Of a DNA stretch of 64,000 nt, positions 24,588-37,100 are shown piece by piece. The notes below the pieces were generated by a model. That model searched no databases. It saw nothing but the letters and a program-made list of their open reading frames with translations, and was not told where the DNA came from. The translations under genes and the position numbers were made by a program. Source of the stretch: Thelephora terrestris (taxonomy: Eukaryota; Basidiomycota; Agaricomycetes; Thelephorales; Thelephoraceae); the NCBI GenBank assembly GCA_015956445.1, contig WIUZ02000009.1:1178001-1242000 (forward strand). Reading direction: 5' to 3'. Each line of letters opens with the position of its first letter. Within the stretch, counting starts at the first letter, position 1.

Positions 24588-27445
24588 ATGGCGGACGACA
24601 CGATGTAAGTGGCTCGTATACATCCCCCTGACGAGGGCTCCTTCCTGGCGTTTTCTCGGTGCTGACTTTGACTCTAACTTTCCAGCGTCGACAGTCCGGT
24701 TTCGATTAAGCCCCCAATCTCCCCGTGGTCCGGGACCAGCGGAACGACATACGGAAAATCAGCTATTTCAGAAGCACGAACGAGGTTCTACGAGGCCTTC
24801 CGGAAGGAGTCCGTCGACTTTGACAGGCAACTCAAATCTCATGACACCGAATACAACCTCATCCTCCTCGTCGTGCGTCCACTGATCAATGCGGATGGTC
24901 TTCGGATATGGCTGATTCCAGATCCTAGACCTCCTTCTGTGCGGCAAACCTCTCCGCCTTTGTCCAGCACAACAAAAACACATCGTTTACTCAAATTCTC
25001 ACCGGTGAGGCGAGATGACGTGGACGCTTTTCACCTCGTCTGACTTGTCCAGATCCTACCCCAGAACAGGCCCTTCTGTTCCACGCGCTTGTCATCTTTT
25101 TGTTCGTTGCATTCCTCGCTGTTTTGGCTAAACAGGCCTCAAAGCGATCCGCTCTGATAGAAATCCGTGACTCGAGTCTCAAGGAGGGTCGCTATCGGGC
25201 GCGGCGCGTGCCGAACGTCAACAAAAGCGTCGTTCTCGCTCTCGCAATCGAATGGCTCGTCTTGGTGGTCAATCTGGCGCTCGCCGGGACGGTGTTTTTG
25301 TTCTTGAAGAATATGTGGGCGATGTATTGTTCCCCGGATTCTCTCTCGGCTGCCACCGTCGCGTCGTGCATCGGCCTCATGGTCCTCGCGATCCCCGTTC
25401 CGGCATGGCTTACCATACGATCGACCGGCACTCTCGTTCCCGTGACAAGGTCGTTGATCAAGGACTTCGTTGACGCAAAGACAGGACGGAAACCACCGGT
25501 CCGACGCCGGAGTACGATACCTCCCAAACAGTTCACCGATCCCATACCTGCTCTCGTCCAGGACGAAGCTCCCGTACGCCGATTCTTGATCAGGGAAACT
25601 GAGCGAGAGGGGTATGAGACGGATTCTCAGTGCGTGTCTTGGATGTTCGCCAGAAACATCGACTCGGATGTTTCCAACGCCATCCTCGGCTTCATTCCAG
25701 AGATCGTTTGGCACTCCGGTATCCAAGATACGCCGCTGATTCAGGTTTACGATGTTCTACTCCAATGCTTCAGCCCGAGTACCGAGGAATCGAAACCCGT
25801 CCTCATCCCTCACATGCACGACAAGGCCTCCGACGCAGCCAAGGCTTTCATCCACCTTTTTGTCCAACGGCAATGTATCGGCGACGAAGATCAGGAGCTC
25901 ATCGAGCAGTTGAAGAAGAAGAGCGACACTCCGCTGAGTTGGCGTAGATCTGGGACCGACCAGGATCTTGACTCTATGCTTGGGTTGGTGGACAAGTTGC
26001 TCGAACACGACGTCAGTATCCCCTGGACCAAGTTCGTGTTATCCTTCAGCCATCATAGTTGGTTGGGCCACATCCTACTCTACCGGGCTTGGGACACTAC
26101 AAGAGACACCGGGAAGCTCACATCAGACGTCGCTGGATTCGTCGAATACACCATGTCCCTTGACCCCCCAGCTGCATCCTCGATTGAGACTGATTGTCTG
26201 TTGATGATTGGGCTCCTGGTCGGCATGCCCGTTCATACGGATGATTTATTGGTTAGCGATAAAAGGTCCGTCCTGGGAAACGCTGGTGGTGACGTGTGCT
26301 GACTCCCAGTCGACAGCGAGGAATTTGGGACTATCCTCAAACAGATGTTCGTCAAACTCGGGGAAACCTTTTCCAAGTATACCGAGGGTCAGAATCTCGA
26401 CTCGCAGATGGAGGCTCTGCGTTTGGTCACCCCCATGATCGGCAACCAGATCGCTCAACTGAGCTACGAGCTGTTCCACACCATTATTGCATCGAGTGTT
26501 CCTGAGGATATCAAGTGGGAAGCGGCTCGTCTTACGATGAACGGCGCGTACAACTGGGACAAGTACCTTCCTTGGGTTGAGGATCCGACGGACGTTTTGG
26601 CTTTCCTCGAGCATCATTTCGAGCTTCAGGCAAAGGGAGAAAACCACGACACTTCGATCACGAACGCTTTACGAGCCTTGGCTTACGCCTCTGGGAAGGA
26701 GACCATGGAGGCATTGAAGAAGTTCGATTGCACCACGTTGTCATATGTCAAGGGCATCTGTCGATCTTTCAAAGATGAGAAACCGTTCCAACTCCGGAAG
26801 GCCATCTTGTTTTACATCCCGTTGGTGGAGGGCCGATGGTTTGACCCTGCGGTTGAAATCCTAGACGAGGATGGGCGAAGAGAGTTTTGTCAGGATTGGG
26901 CATCCGGTGTGGATGGTATCGAACAGACGAAGGATGTTAAGAAGGCCGTCGCTTCTGTCCTGTTCGGGATGGCGAACTCTGCCATTTGGAGACCGCATAT
27001 CCCGCAGGACAAGTGGAAGCTCATGGAGTACTTCAATGAACTCCCTGACGAATCCCCGTCGAGGTTGAGATGTGAGGCGAACGAAGAGTTCGTCCCCGCG
27101 TTGAAGGCTATGGATAACAGAGGCGTAATGAAGCTGTGGCTGGCAATCCTCTGGAGGGCGTATGCCGATCTGAAGTCGGTCGTGCGGGATCAGCTTGTGG
27201 AGAACACCAGAGAGGTAATTGAGACGAGCCCGCACGACGTCGGGCTGTTCATGGCGGTCATGGAATCGGAGAAAACGGCGGTGGATACCGAGATGCTCGG
27301 GTATTCGAGGTGGTCCATCGATGAGAAGGCGATTAAGCTGAGGGAGAAGACGGATAAGCTCCAGCAAGCGAAGAAGAAATTGGAGGACGTCGTGGAGAGC
27401 GTCGTCGAGGCGAAAGCCAAGAAGTTGAACGTGGCTATCTTCTGA
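24588..27445 (+). CDS. DUF6535-type membrane protein (copy B)
   Basis: Paralogue of the gene at 1681-4672, on the opposite strand about 20 kb away. A 17-nt first exon (24588-24604, MADDTI) is followed by blocks at about 24686-24860, about 24930-25001, about 25062-26265 and about 26310-27445. The family hallmark appears as SFCAANLSAFVQHNKN, then a helix LLFHALVIFLFVAFLAVLAK. Two further membrane segments lie near VLALAIEWLVLVVNLALAG and ASCIGLMVLAIPVPAWL, and the rest is a long soluble helical tail rich in Glu/Lys near the end (LREKTDKLQQAKKKLEDVV, a likely coiled coil). The intron near 26266-26309 follows LVSDKR, the same place as in copy A. Role unknown in the family. Confidence 0.82.
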
Positions 27446-28036
27446 ACCTTTGTCTTTTTTTGCTTCTTCTTCCTTCGGGGTGGGTTGTTGCATTCTGCCG
27501 TAGATATTGGTTCACGTCATATTCTACCGTATCTCTTCATCGATCTTGTCTCGGTCCCTCTTTAATCATCTCTTCATTCTCCGTTCTTTAGTCCTCCATC
27601 TTCATCCCCCTGCTCATCCCCTACACGCTGATGTATTCAAAACACAGTAATCTGTATATCTTAGCTGTTGTAAATGACTTTCTGCGTTTGAATCTTTCTC
27701 GTCCTTCCTTCTCGTCCTTCAACGTTCAAATCTCACTCGTTCCCTATCTTCCAAAGTTTGTGCACGCATGATGCCAGCCAGGGTGTTCGTCTAACTTTCC
27801 TTCTGATAGAGACAGAAACAATGTCAATCTCCGTTCGTCTGGCATTCCTGGGTGAGAGTACCTAAAACATGTGAACGTTTCCTCCGTGATCAAGAAATGT
27901 GGCCTGGCTGGCGTCGTTATAAGCGGTAAGCTGCGGTAGGTATTTAAAACCAAGTTACTGTTACACTGGTGTACAAGATAGAGTAAGGTGGGTATCCGAT
28001 CCTTGGCGATGAGATTCGTGTCCGGTTTAAGAGAAA
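27446..28036. other. intergenic between convergent genes
   Basis: T-rich 3' region of the DUF6535 gene followed by the 3' flank of the F-box-like gene. No gene is seen. Confidence 0.4.
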
Positions 28037-29602
28037 TTAAGAAATACATGAGTCCGACTTATGCAGGTCCCTGAATCTGGAAATCGCGGCATTTACGCGT
28101 AGCCACGCAGGACTCGCGGTGGCCCCTGCCATGGGGCAAACGGGCATGTTCTCCAACGCGGGGAAAACGAACATAAACCCCTTCGCGAGCACGTCCGCGT
28201 CGGGTTTGTCCACCGTAAGCGGTGCCAGAAACACCGGTAGGCTCGTGACGCCGCATCGCGGGCGTTTCTGACCGTCCAGAGCCTCTGTTTCAAGTAACGA
28301 TTTGACGTCCTCTACGATGTTGGTCGTGTTGAAGTGAACGGCGAGTTCCGTTAGTTCGACGCAATTCGCGGACAGGACCAACAGACTCCCGAACGTGGTT
28401 TGGCACGTGTTGAACCCGCACGGGCGGCCGAGCGTAAGTTTCTGTATCCGGGGAAGGGCCTTCGTGATGGCGGTCACGTCGTCGTCGGTCAGGTCGAAAC
28501 TACAGCTGTCGCGTGGACAGATCTTCCCGACCTCCAACGTGGTCAGGTTCCAGAACGCGAGCGCTTGCTTGACGATAGCCTGCTTTGGCGCTTCTCCGGA
28601 CAGACAACGCAGTTCTTCCAGGGTGGAGTGGATCCCGATTTGAGAATGGGGCTGACCGGGTCCCCGAAGTGCTGTGACGGCGGGGTGGCGCCACAGAAGG
28701 TCGTTGAGGAACGGGAGCCATGCGTGTGTGATTGGGGAGGCTAACGTGAGGGATTGGAGGGCTGGAAATACAATCGTGTCTTGAAGGGACATGGCGATGG
28801 CGAAATCGGGGGGCGATTCGTGTGTGAGTTTCAGGGTGCGGAGGCGGGGTAGTTGAATTACGTGGAGGATTGCTTGTTCGGATAATTCCACGCCGGCGTT
28901 CAGGTGGTTGAGAGGCGGGCCGCATCGAAGAACCATGGCCGAGACCTCTTGCTTGAACCTGGTGCTGGCGTTCTCCCATCGGTGATCTCCCAAAGAGAAC
29001 CGTTGGAGGGATGACCCAGGTATCGCCAATATCGCGCCCGTCAGCGACCCGTACCCAGAACATCCCAGCTGATCGTCCGTGTCCACGCATACGGAAAAGA
29101 CGGTCAAGCGGGGAGATACGAAATGGTGGAGGAAACACAGGAGGGTGGGCTCGATCCAGCCGTGGAGTTCGCGGAGGTTTGGGAACGGATCATCTGTAGG
29201 TAGCCCGAAGAGGACCTGGAGGAAACACACCAGATCCTCGGTCACGAACCCGGTGATTCTCCTGACCCAAGACGCGTACCGAAGTAACCTCCAGCGTTCG
29301 ATTGGTGTGAGCTGGCGGAAGATCCTCTGCAAGGTGTCATCCTCTCAGTACTTGGTTGATAAAGAATAGTTAGAGAGCAAACGAACCACGCATAATCCAG
29401 GACCCCCGAAATGTAAAACATCCTTGGGGAGGGCATACATGAGGTTTCCCAAGGTTGTGCTCTCCCAGAGCGGGCGGAGGGCGGGCTCTTCGAATGCCCT
29501 GCAGCAACGAGCAAATTCGACCGCTGTTGGCCTGCTGACCTGTCCGATGTACTCGGCAATTGGCCTGAGAATTTCGTCGATTTGAAAGATGAGGTGGGGC
29601 AT
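28037..29602 (-). CDS. F-box-like / leucine-rich-repeat protein
   Basis: Likely substrate receptor of an SCF ubiquitin ligase, by analogy with the large basidiomycete F-box/LRR families. Two exons (29602-29390 and 29341-28037) in phase 0 give 505 residues, starting MPHLIFQIDEILRPIAEYI. The first 70 residues resemble an F-box: FQIDEILRPIAEYIG, then ARCCRAFEEPALRPLWEST. The rest holds irregular leucine-rich repeats (PFPNLRELHGWI, LPRLRTLKLTHESP, FPALQSLTLAS, STLEELRCLSG, LTTLEVGKIC, LPRIQKLTLG). The 48-nt intron contains a CTAAC branch site, but its donor (gtggtt) is weak. A decayed copy of this gene and its upstream DNA lies at 31680-33400. The substrate is unknown. Confidence 0.78.
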
Positions 29603-31679
29603 GATGAGGGTGTGTGGTGTATCGCTAGATCCGGTTGCGCTGGTGGAAGTCCGGTCTCGATCACATCCGGCGCCGAGCCTCTAGATTGAATTCAAAGACT
29701 TATGGAGCGCGTGACTTCTCTCAGACAGTCGACGGACTCCTTCAATCCAAAATCCCGTGGCTTGAGCGCTCATGAGCGCTTCAACGTTTGTCCACTTGCT
29801 ATGTTACAAACCGCGCTTGGCTAAACATCCCACAACTTCTATTGAAGAGTAGATTGAAACTTTTCCTGCTGAGAACACAAGGATGTTGTCGCGTCTTGGA
29901 GTCAACTGGGGCTCAAGCGCTCAGGTGTGATCTATCCCTCAGGTCGAACGGAATGTGGCCTGCGTTATCGGTCATCTGCCGATGCTGTTTAAGATGCTGG
30001 CAAGTTTTCACATTCATATGAAGCCTGTGGCGCTCGACGATGTTTCTCTGCCGCAGACAATAGGGAAACGACCCGCCTGTTTTTCCCCTGGGCGAACACC
30101 GCCGAGCTACCACCCCAGCGCATTCCGTTCTCCCTTCTGAGCACAAAGCTGATCAACAAAAATCCTACAAAGTACTTTTTTTGACTATCACAGGTAGCTG
30201 AACCAGATGCTTTCTGTCTCCTCAACGCGGGCTGGTTCATCTCTAGTCTCAGGAGACTGCCCCGCCAGGTGAAGAGAGCCGATCACACCAAGGTCCGAGC
30301 TTTGAGTTCATACACGGGTGCTCTACCTTGACGCAGCGTGCAAATCTTCCAGAGTTCGTGGTCAGTTTTTCTGCCGATCGAGAGCACAAAGATGTGTTTA
30401 TTGGTGTAATAGCACGGATGGGTCGTGTTTGACAAATAAGAACCGCAACGGTTTTCCGAGGAGGTAGTTCCCCGATGGACAACCTTCTCAGATGTCCAGT
30501 GTGGCGCCGGTGATCATGACGATATCGCCATCGCCATCGTGCTGACCCGTGGAAGAGTGCCTGGAAATGAGTTCGTTCAGCTCTGGAGATCAACGCGACG
30601 CGAGTCCAATTGCACATTGTTCGCCAACATGTAGCCTCTTACCTGTGCCCCTGCAAACAATTCAACAGTGAGGCCCCGGCACAACTTCGGGCAATTTGTC
30701 AATTGGCCGTGCAATGTTTCCCTATCGGCCGAAAATCAGAAGGTGAGGATTGACATAGGAAGGTCACAACTTGACCGTAAGCTTGAGATTACCGTAGTCC
30801 AAAGTAGCACCTGCACGAAAGGTGGCATTTCCGCAGACCGCAAGGCCGTGGCGCGTGCAGATAGAAAGCGGGATATCTTTGGCGAACCTAAAGAGAGGCT
30901 GTCATGCGCTGTGGATTACACAACTCGTCTGAAGATAACCGCTTGGTGAACACCGCACTGACCACAAAATCCTGGAAAGTATCATAGAGAACGGGATCCA
31001 CGATGACCGGTAGCGTCCCGTTCGCTATCAAATGCGAAAGTGGGCGGTAACGAAGAGGCAGTTCTTCCGAACAAGCTCGATTTTGCCAGTCCACTGCGGC
31101 GAGAGGTCAACGAAGTGGGACTAGAGTGATCCTGGGACCAGAACTCACGGGTAGCGCTCATGCTGGGCACATTCGAGAGAGTCTCGTTCCAACTCGTGGA
31201 TAGGCCAGTGATCACCCCGGGAAGGCTGACGGAGGCCGATGAGGGGCATCGAAGGTGACCTTCTTGGTCTCGGAGAGTTGATTTGGTTTCGCGAAGATGT
31301 GGCCGGCATGGTTCGGGTCGGTTGTGGTGTAGAGGGAAGATAGTGTTGAGGTGGAGCAGTTAGACAATTCGACGAAGCTGCCGTCCAAGGGGAGGCCAAT
31401 AACAGCTGAGAAATGTGTCACCGTCGTGTGACTTGGCACGTTCCGCAACGGCGTCCGCGCATTCCATCCCATCCATGTCCATCGACGGGTGCAAGATCGC
31501 GAGCTGCTGAACTGTGGGGATACAGCGGATTGCCCCCAGCCATCAAGCCTCGGGTCGTCAAGGAAGGCGGCAAAGAATGTGTGAACTGCGGTTCTAGATG
31601 GCCAACTTGACGAGGGGCTTCGACGAACCGAGCTATTCCCGAACTTCGTTCGCCATACGTAGAATCTAGGGTACTCTTT
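29603..31679. other. intergenic, spacer between duplicated segments
   Basis: 29603-30215 is the upstream part of the duplicated F-box segment, matched near 32870-33400. 30216-31679 does not match the other copy and holds short minus-strand ORFs without recognisable domains. A short element shared with 39033-39100 lies at 30471-30530. Confidence 0.45.
30471..30535 (+). repeat. short dispersed repeat, copy 1
   Basis: About 65 bases matching 39033-39095. Shared words are gatggacaac, tgtccagtgtggcgc and ggtgat.atgacgatat. The inverted-repeat arms are imperfect here. Confidence 0.55.
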
Positions 31680-32890
31680 TGCGAGCACGCCTGGATCTGG
31701 TCCTTCCGTGAGTGGTGGTGGAAGCGCCGGTAGGCTTGTAATGCTAAAACCTGGGCATTTGAGTCTCACGAGGGCTTCGGTTTCGAGTAGTGATACCACG
31801 TGCTCTACGACATTGGTCGTGTAGAGTTGAATGCCGAGTTCTGTGAGCTTTCCGCGATCCGCAGACCCGACCAACACGCGCCTGGACGCAGTGTGACACG
31901 TTTTGAGCCCATGAGCGGACGAGCATAAGTTTTTTGTCGGGGAAGAGGATCTGTGATTGAAGTCGCGTCGTTGTCTGTCAGTTCCAAACTACACCGCCGT
32001 CTGGATGCCGACCTCCAACGTGAGGACCTGCTAAACGACGCCCACTTCGAAGATGCTCCACACCAGGGACATAGACCTTTCGGGACAGAGCGAATCCAGA
32101 TCTAAGACCAGGGCTGGCCGTCCCCGAGTGGCTATGATGGCGGGTGGCGACAAAGAAGGCCGTTGAGCAATTGGAAGCCATGCGTGTGGTGGGATATGTT
32201 AACACAGGCGAGATCTGGGGAGGAGGAGATGCGTGTGTGAGTTCGGGGTGTGGTGGTGGAAAAATTGCATTTAATGGAGGGTCCTCTGTTCGGATAATCC
32301 GTTGAGGGCCATGCTCACAGAAGAACGACGGCCCAAATCCCTTGCTCGAACCTTGTGCCAGCATCCTCCCATTGGTGTTCTCCGAAAGGGAACCGTTGAA
32401 GAGATGACCCGGGACCCGCAGAAATCGCACCCGGAACGCAGTGATGGAGGAAACGAAAGGGTGGGTGTGATTCAACCATAAACTTCGCCTATTTTGGGGA
32501 ACACGTCATCTGTGGGTAACCTGTGGAGAACCTGGAGGGAACACGCAAGACGCGTATCGGGGTAACTTCCGTTGGAGTGAGTTGGCGGGGGATCCTCTGT
32601 ACGGGGTGTCGTTGTCTAATCATTCAGTTAGTTCGGATGGATAATAACGGGAGCGCAAACGAACCGCACATAAGCCAGAGTCCCTGAAGCTGAAGCATGG
32701 AGCACCCTTGGGGAGCTACGCGAGGTTCCTCGGGCTTGCGTTCTCTGTAACGGACGTAGCTGGGTCCTCCGAACGCCTTGCAGCAACGAGCGAATTTGAC
32801 CGCGGTTGACGTTGGTCCGTTGACTTGTTCGATGTGCTCGAGGGTTTCTTCACTTCGAAAGACGAGACGAGACCGTTGCCAAGTTGGATC
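31680..32890 (-). pseudogene. decayed duplicate of the F-box/LRR gene
   Basis: Minus-strand similarity to the gene at 28037-29602 runs from its start region (32890; shared ctcgttgctgcaagg for the FARCCRAFE segment) to its C-terminal third (LLETEALV, ITSLP, LAKE, matching LLETEALD, VTSLP, LAKG). It is collinear but carries many frameshifts and small deletions, no ATG at the expected start, and no frame longer than a fraction of the parent. The last 60 or so codons of the parent have no counterpart, because matching stops at about 31680. Clearly a dead copy of a host gene, and fairly old given the divergence. Confidence 0.8.
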
Positions 32891-33400
32891 CGCGGAAGTC
32901 CAGCCTAGTCGATCACATCGGAGCCAAGTCTTTTTTTAGACTCGAGGGCGTGACTTCGAATTTCAGATTGTCAACCAACTTCAAACGCCGATCGAGTTTT
33001 TGAGATCCCTTGCAGGCTTAACACCCCACGACTTCTATTGGGCCTCGTGTTGTCGCGTCGTTTATCTCGGAAATTCCTCTTAGAATCGAGAAGGCCAACG
33101 AGAACCGTTGGAAAGAGGAATGTGGGGCTCTTGGGGTGCTCCTTCCCCCTCAGAGCACGACGTCGATTCGCGCTGTCCGTCGGGTATGTATTGACATCCC
33201 TCAGCACACTGGCAACATTTTGTCTCTTGAAATGAAGCCTTGTGTTACTCGGCGACGGTTTTCTACGGAGACGGTAGGGAAATAACCGAATTTTCACGCC
33301 TTTAAGGTAAATCCCACCCAACCCTATCTTGTCCCCTTTTCAGAGCTTATGCTGATCGAAAACACTTGGAGGTCGATCTTTAGATATCGCGAGTAGGCTG
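31680..33400. repeat. segmental duplication, degenerate copy
   Basis: Direct repeat of about 28190-30215. Beyond the gene body, upstream landmarks match in order: gtcgatcacat (32907; gtctcgatcacat at 29655), gcgtgacttc, ccacgacttctattg, gaagcct.gtg, and gctgatc.a.aaa.c. The active copy is longer, so the degenerate one has lost sequence. Confidence 0.7.
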
Positions 33401-34146
33401 AACCGGGAACCCCCAGCAGAGCGTCATGTAGCCACAAAGGCCCATTCGCACCAGATCATGAGGGCGAAGTGAGGGGAGGAAGGCTTCCTGACTCGGGAGG
33501 GCCCGACTTCTATCTGTCACAGGGGGGCGTAACGAATGAGACGATAGGCCTCTTGGCTCGTTTAGCCGGCGAATTCGTGGTTTTCTCGTTGACGGCAGGC
33601 TTCTGGCATTTGGCAGGGAGAGATTTTCGTGGAACGTTCGGGCGTCTTTACGTTTTCCCCTGCGAACAAATAAATGACCTGAAATAAGGCCGCGGATGGA
33701 ATGAAGAATTATCTTATACCCAGCAGTTCGAATATCGAGGACCTTGCGCGCGGAATACGAGGGCGAGCTGGGCGCACCCGCGGGTCAGATGCACTTTCGA
33801 CGAACAATCCGAAGACGAGACCATATTCGTTGTTGTCGGTGGCGAAGGTGAGGCTCGTAGGGTAGCGAGAAGGGACACTTGGAGTCAATGAGGAACGCGC
33901 CCGGAGGACCACCAGCAATCTTCTCAGGGGTGGGTAATCAATTGTCGGCATTGAGTGTTCCACAGCCCCGGAGAAAGAGAGAAATGCGAAAGGGAGGGTG
34001 ACGTTTGACCAGCATGAGACGCAAGCCCCCTCTAGACGGAAGAAACTCAAATATTTTCCAGCGTCTAGTAGTTTCCCAGAACGGAATGAGGCCACGAGGC
34101 CCCCTATCTCTTATCAGCCCACCATCGACACCTAACTGAAGACAAC
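33401..34146. other. intergenic, promoter of the NACHT-WD40 gene
   Basis: Short ORFs on both strands without domains. No clear TATA box. This stretch has normal CpG content, unlike the 3' part of the next gene. Confidence 0.4.
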
Positions 34147-37100
34147 ATGGGATTGCGAAAGTTTTTCCGCAAAATAAAAACCCGTTATCGAGAACGAAAC
34201 AGAGCCAGGAGCGAGGCGGGTTCCATCAAGGAGCCAAGCACGGAAGTTGAACCCGTTTCGCCAGGCCCCACAGAGTCGGCACCAAACCTTCCCATCGGTG
34301 ACTCGACCCCACCGACTCCTGGGCCCTCGGCCTCTCGCATTCCGTATTTCAACGGTACGCAGCCATTACTCTCAAGAAGATCCGTCTAATCGCGCTTTTC
34401 CACGCGCCGCAGATTCCCCCTCCAATTTTCCTCAATTCCAGATTGATTCCTGCGAGAAGCAAGGCACGGTCGCACCACGTCTCGCCGATTCAGCACCAGA
34501 TCTGTGCGTTGGTGCCCCTACTCCTCTACAAACAGTCGAGCCCTCGGGCTCTCACGATCAGACCTCCAACGGTATGCGGCAATTTTCTTCCCATAACATC
34601 CGTCTAATCGTACTTCTTCGCGCCTCCCAGATCTCCCCTTCCCTCCCACTCCACTCCAGCCTGATTCAAGCGAAAAACAAGGCGCGCACACGGGACTCCC
34701 GGATCTCATAACAGAATCGCCGGCGGTAGATGCTGACAAGGACACCAAGAACTTCAAGTCCCTCGTGTATTCTGCAGCCAGGACAATCCTCCTTGGCGTC
34801 AGAGAGTCCGCAGATGCATTCGGTCCGCTCAAGTCCGTCGCCGGAGGTCTCTGTTTCATATTGGAGAATTACGAGGTACAGTCCTCCTCCTGCACTCGCT
34901 ATCCACAACACTTACAGCTGCACCAGCGAACGAAGGCAAACAAACAATCCATAGAATCGTTAGCACCCCGGGTCCAAGAAGTTTCTAGGTTGCTTTACGC
35001 GCCAGTTTCTCAAGATGATATCGACGAACAATCAAGGAGAGGTGTTCTGGAACGGTAAGTCCATACCCTCCGGTGTCAGATGCTGACTCTGACGTACGAA
35101 TCGCTAGCAAATTGCAAGCCGTTGATCGAGATCTAGAACTACTGAAGGAACAAGGAAAGGTTGAAGGTTTTTTCGCCAATGTCGACAACGCCGATAGAGT
35201 TCGCGGACTGGTTGAGGACATCCGTGATGCAATGATTCAATATCAGGTTTGTTTTGGCAATGTTCGCACTCCCCAGCACCTCTGATGTTTGCTTCAGACT
35301 TCGTTGCAGCAAGATCTCTACAACAAGAGTTGCCAGCTTATTGTAAGGCCCTCTTCCTTGCTTCTCATCCTCACATGTTGATCATTGGATAGGAATCCGT
35401 GGACCTCACCCTTCTCAATGGGATGTTTCACACTTCGGACGCTGGCTACGACAGCGGGAACAGGCAGGGATGCCTGAGAGGAACGAGGCAGGATGTACTC
35501 GGAGAGATTCAACGCTGGTTGATGGACGAGCAGGATAAACGTGTCTTCTGGCTGAACGGCCTGGCCGGAACCGGAAAGACCACTCTCACTCAAACATTTG
35601 CCGAAACTAGCTTTGCGGATGGCAGACTCGGGGCGAGCTTCTTCTGCTCGCGGGATTTTGCAGGCCGGAGTAATCTCCAAACAATCTTTCCGACTCTCGC
35701 CTTCCAGCTCGCCTACAAGTATCCCCTTTTCCGTGGGAAGTTGTTGCAGGCCTTGAAAGCAATCCCAGACATTGGAAGAGTGTCCCTCTGCTCACAGATG
35801 GAGAAACTCATCATTGGTCCATTCAATGCTTCCCCCATCCCAACCCTCATCATCATTGATGCTCTTGATGAGTGCAAGGACGAGGAACCTGCCTCTGCCA
35901 TCCTTTCCATCCTCTCCCGCTACACAGATCAGATACCCAATGTCAAATTCTTCATCACTGGCCGTCCCGAACCTCGAATCCGCTCTGGCTTCCGCCTCAA
36001 GTCACTCCAACCCATCACAGAAGTGTTCAAGCTGCATGAGGTTAAACAGTCATCTGTTGATGCGGATATCAATCTGTATCTCAGGACTGAGTTAGCCAAG
36101 GTTGCCAAGGCACGAAGTGACTGTAACCTCCCAGACACATGGCCAACTTCATCTGATATTGATGCCCTCTGCAAGAAGGCTGCTGGTCTCTTCATCTATG
36201 CTTCCACGGTTATAAAATTTGTTACCTCCTCCCGGTACCACCTTCCTGCTGAAAGGCTCACTCTCATCACCTCACTCCCTCAAGACACCACTCATGAAGG
36301 AACATTAGGGATTGACAAACTCTACACCCAGGTCCTACAACAAGCCTTCCATGATGTAGATTCAAGTGACCAGGCATTATGTTCCTCTATCAAGACCATC
36401 CTTGGGACTGTGGTGCTGGTTTTCAACCCCCTCACAGCAAGGGCACTCTCAGATCTCCTCAAAATCCCCCAAATCCTCACTCCCCTCCATTCCCTCCATT
36501 CCCTCCTCCTTGCACCAGACTCAAGCAACACAGAAGTTCCAATCCGCCCCTTCCATAAGTCATTTCCTGACTTCCTCACAGATACCAAAAGGTGTGGGGA
36601 CCAATGGTTCTTTGTGGAACCAAAGATTTGCCATGCAGAAATCTTGCTTTCATGCCTGAAGTTGATGAAAGAAAAGTTGAAGAGGAACATATGTGGCTTG
36701 GATGACTTTGTTGTTTTGAGTGAGGTCAAGGACCTTTCTACTCGAAAAAGAGATAACATAGGTGATGCCTTGGAATATGCATGCCAGTTTTGGACAAAGC
36801 ACCTTCTAGGGACCATGGGAAGCAGTTGCCATATCACAGAAATAGGGAAGGCAATGGATGAATTCTCTACAACAAGCTTGTTGGATTGGATTGAAGTCCT
36901 CATCCTTACAGGAAGCCTTGACACTGGAGTGTATGCCATGAATGATGTTGAGCAATGGTATGCTTCGGTAAGTGCTCTTTAGGATGTTTACTTAGACCCA
37001 TACTAATGAATATCCAGGCAGGAGTTTTGTGCATGTGGGCCAATGACACACAACGCTTCCTGTTGGAGCACTTTGATGCGGTCCATCACTCTCCTTCTCA

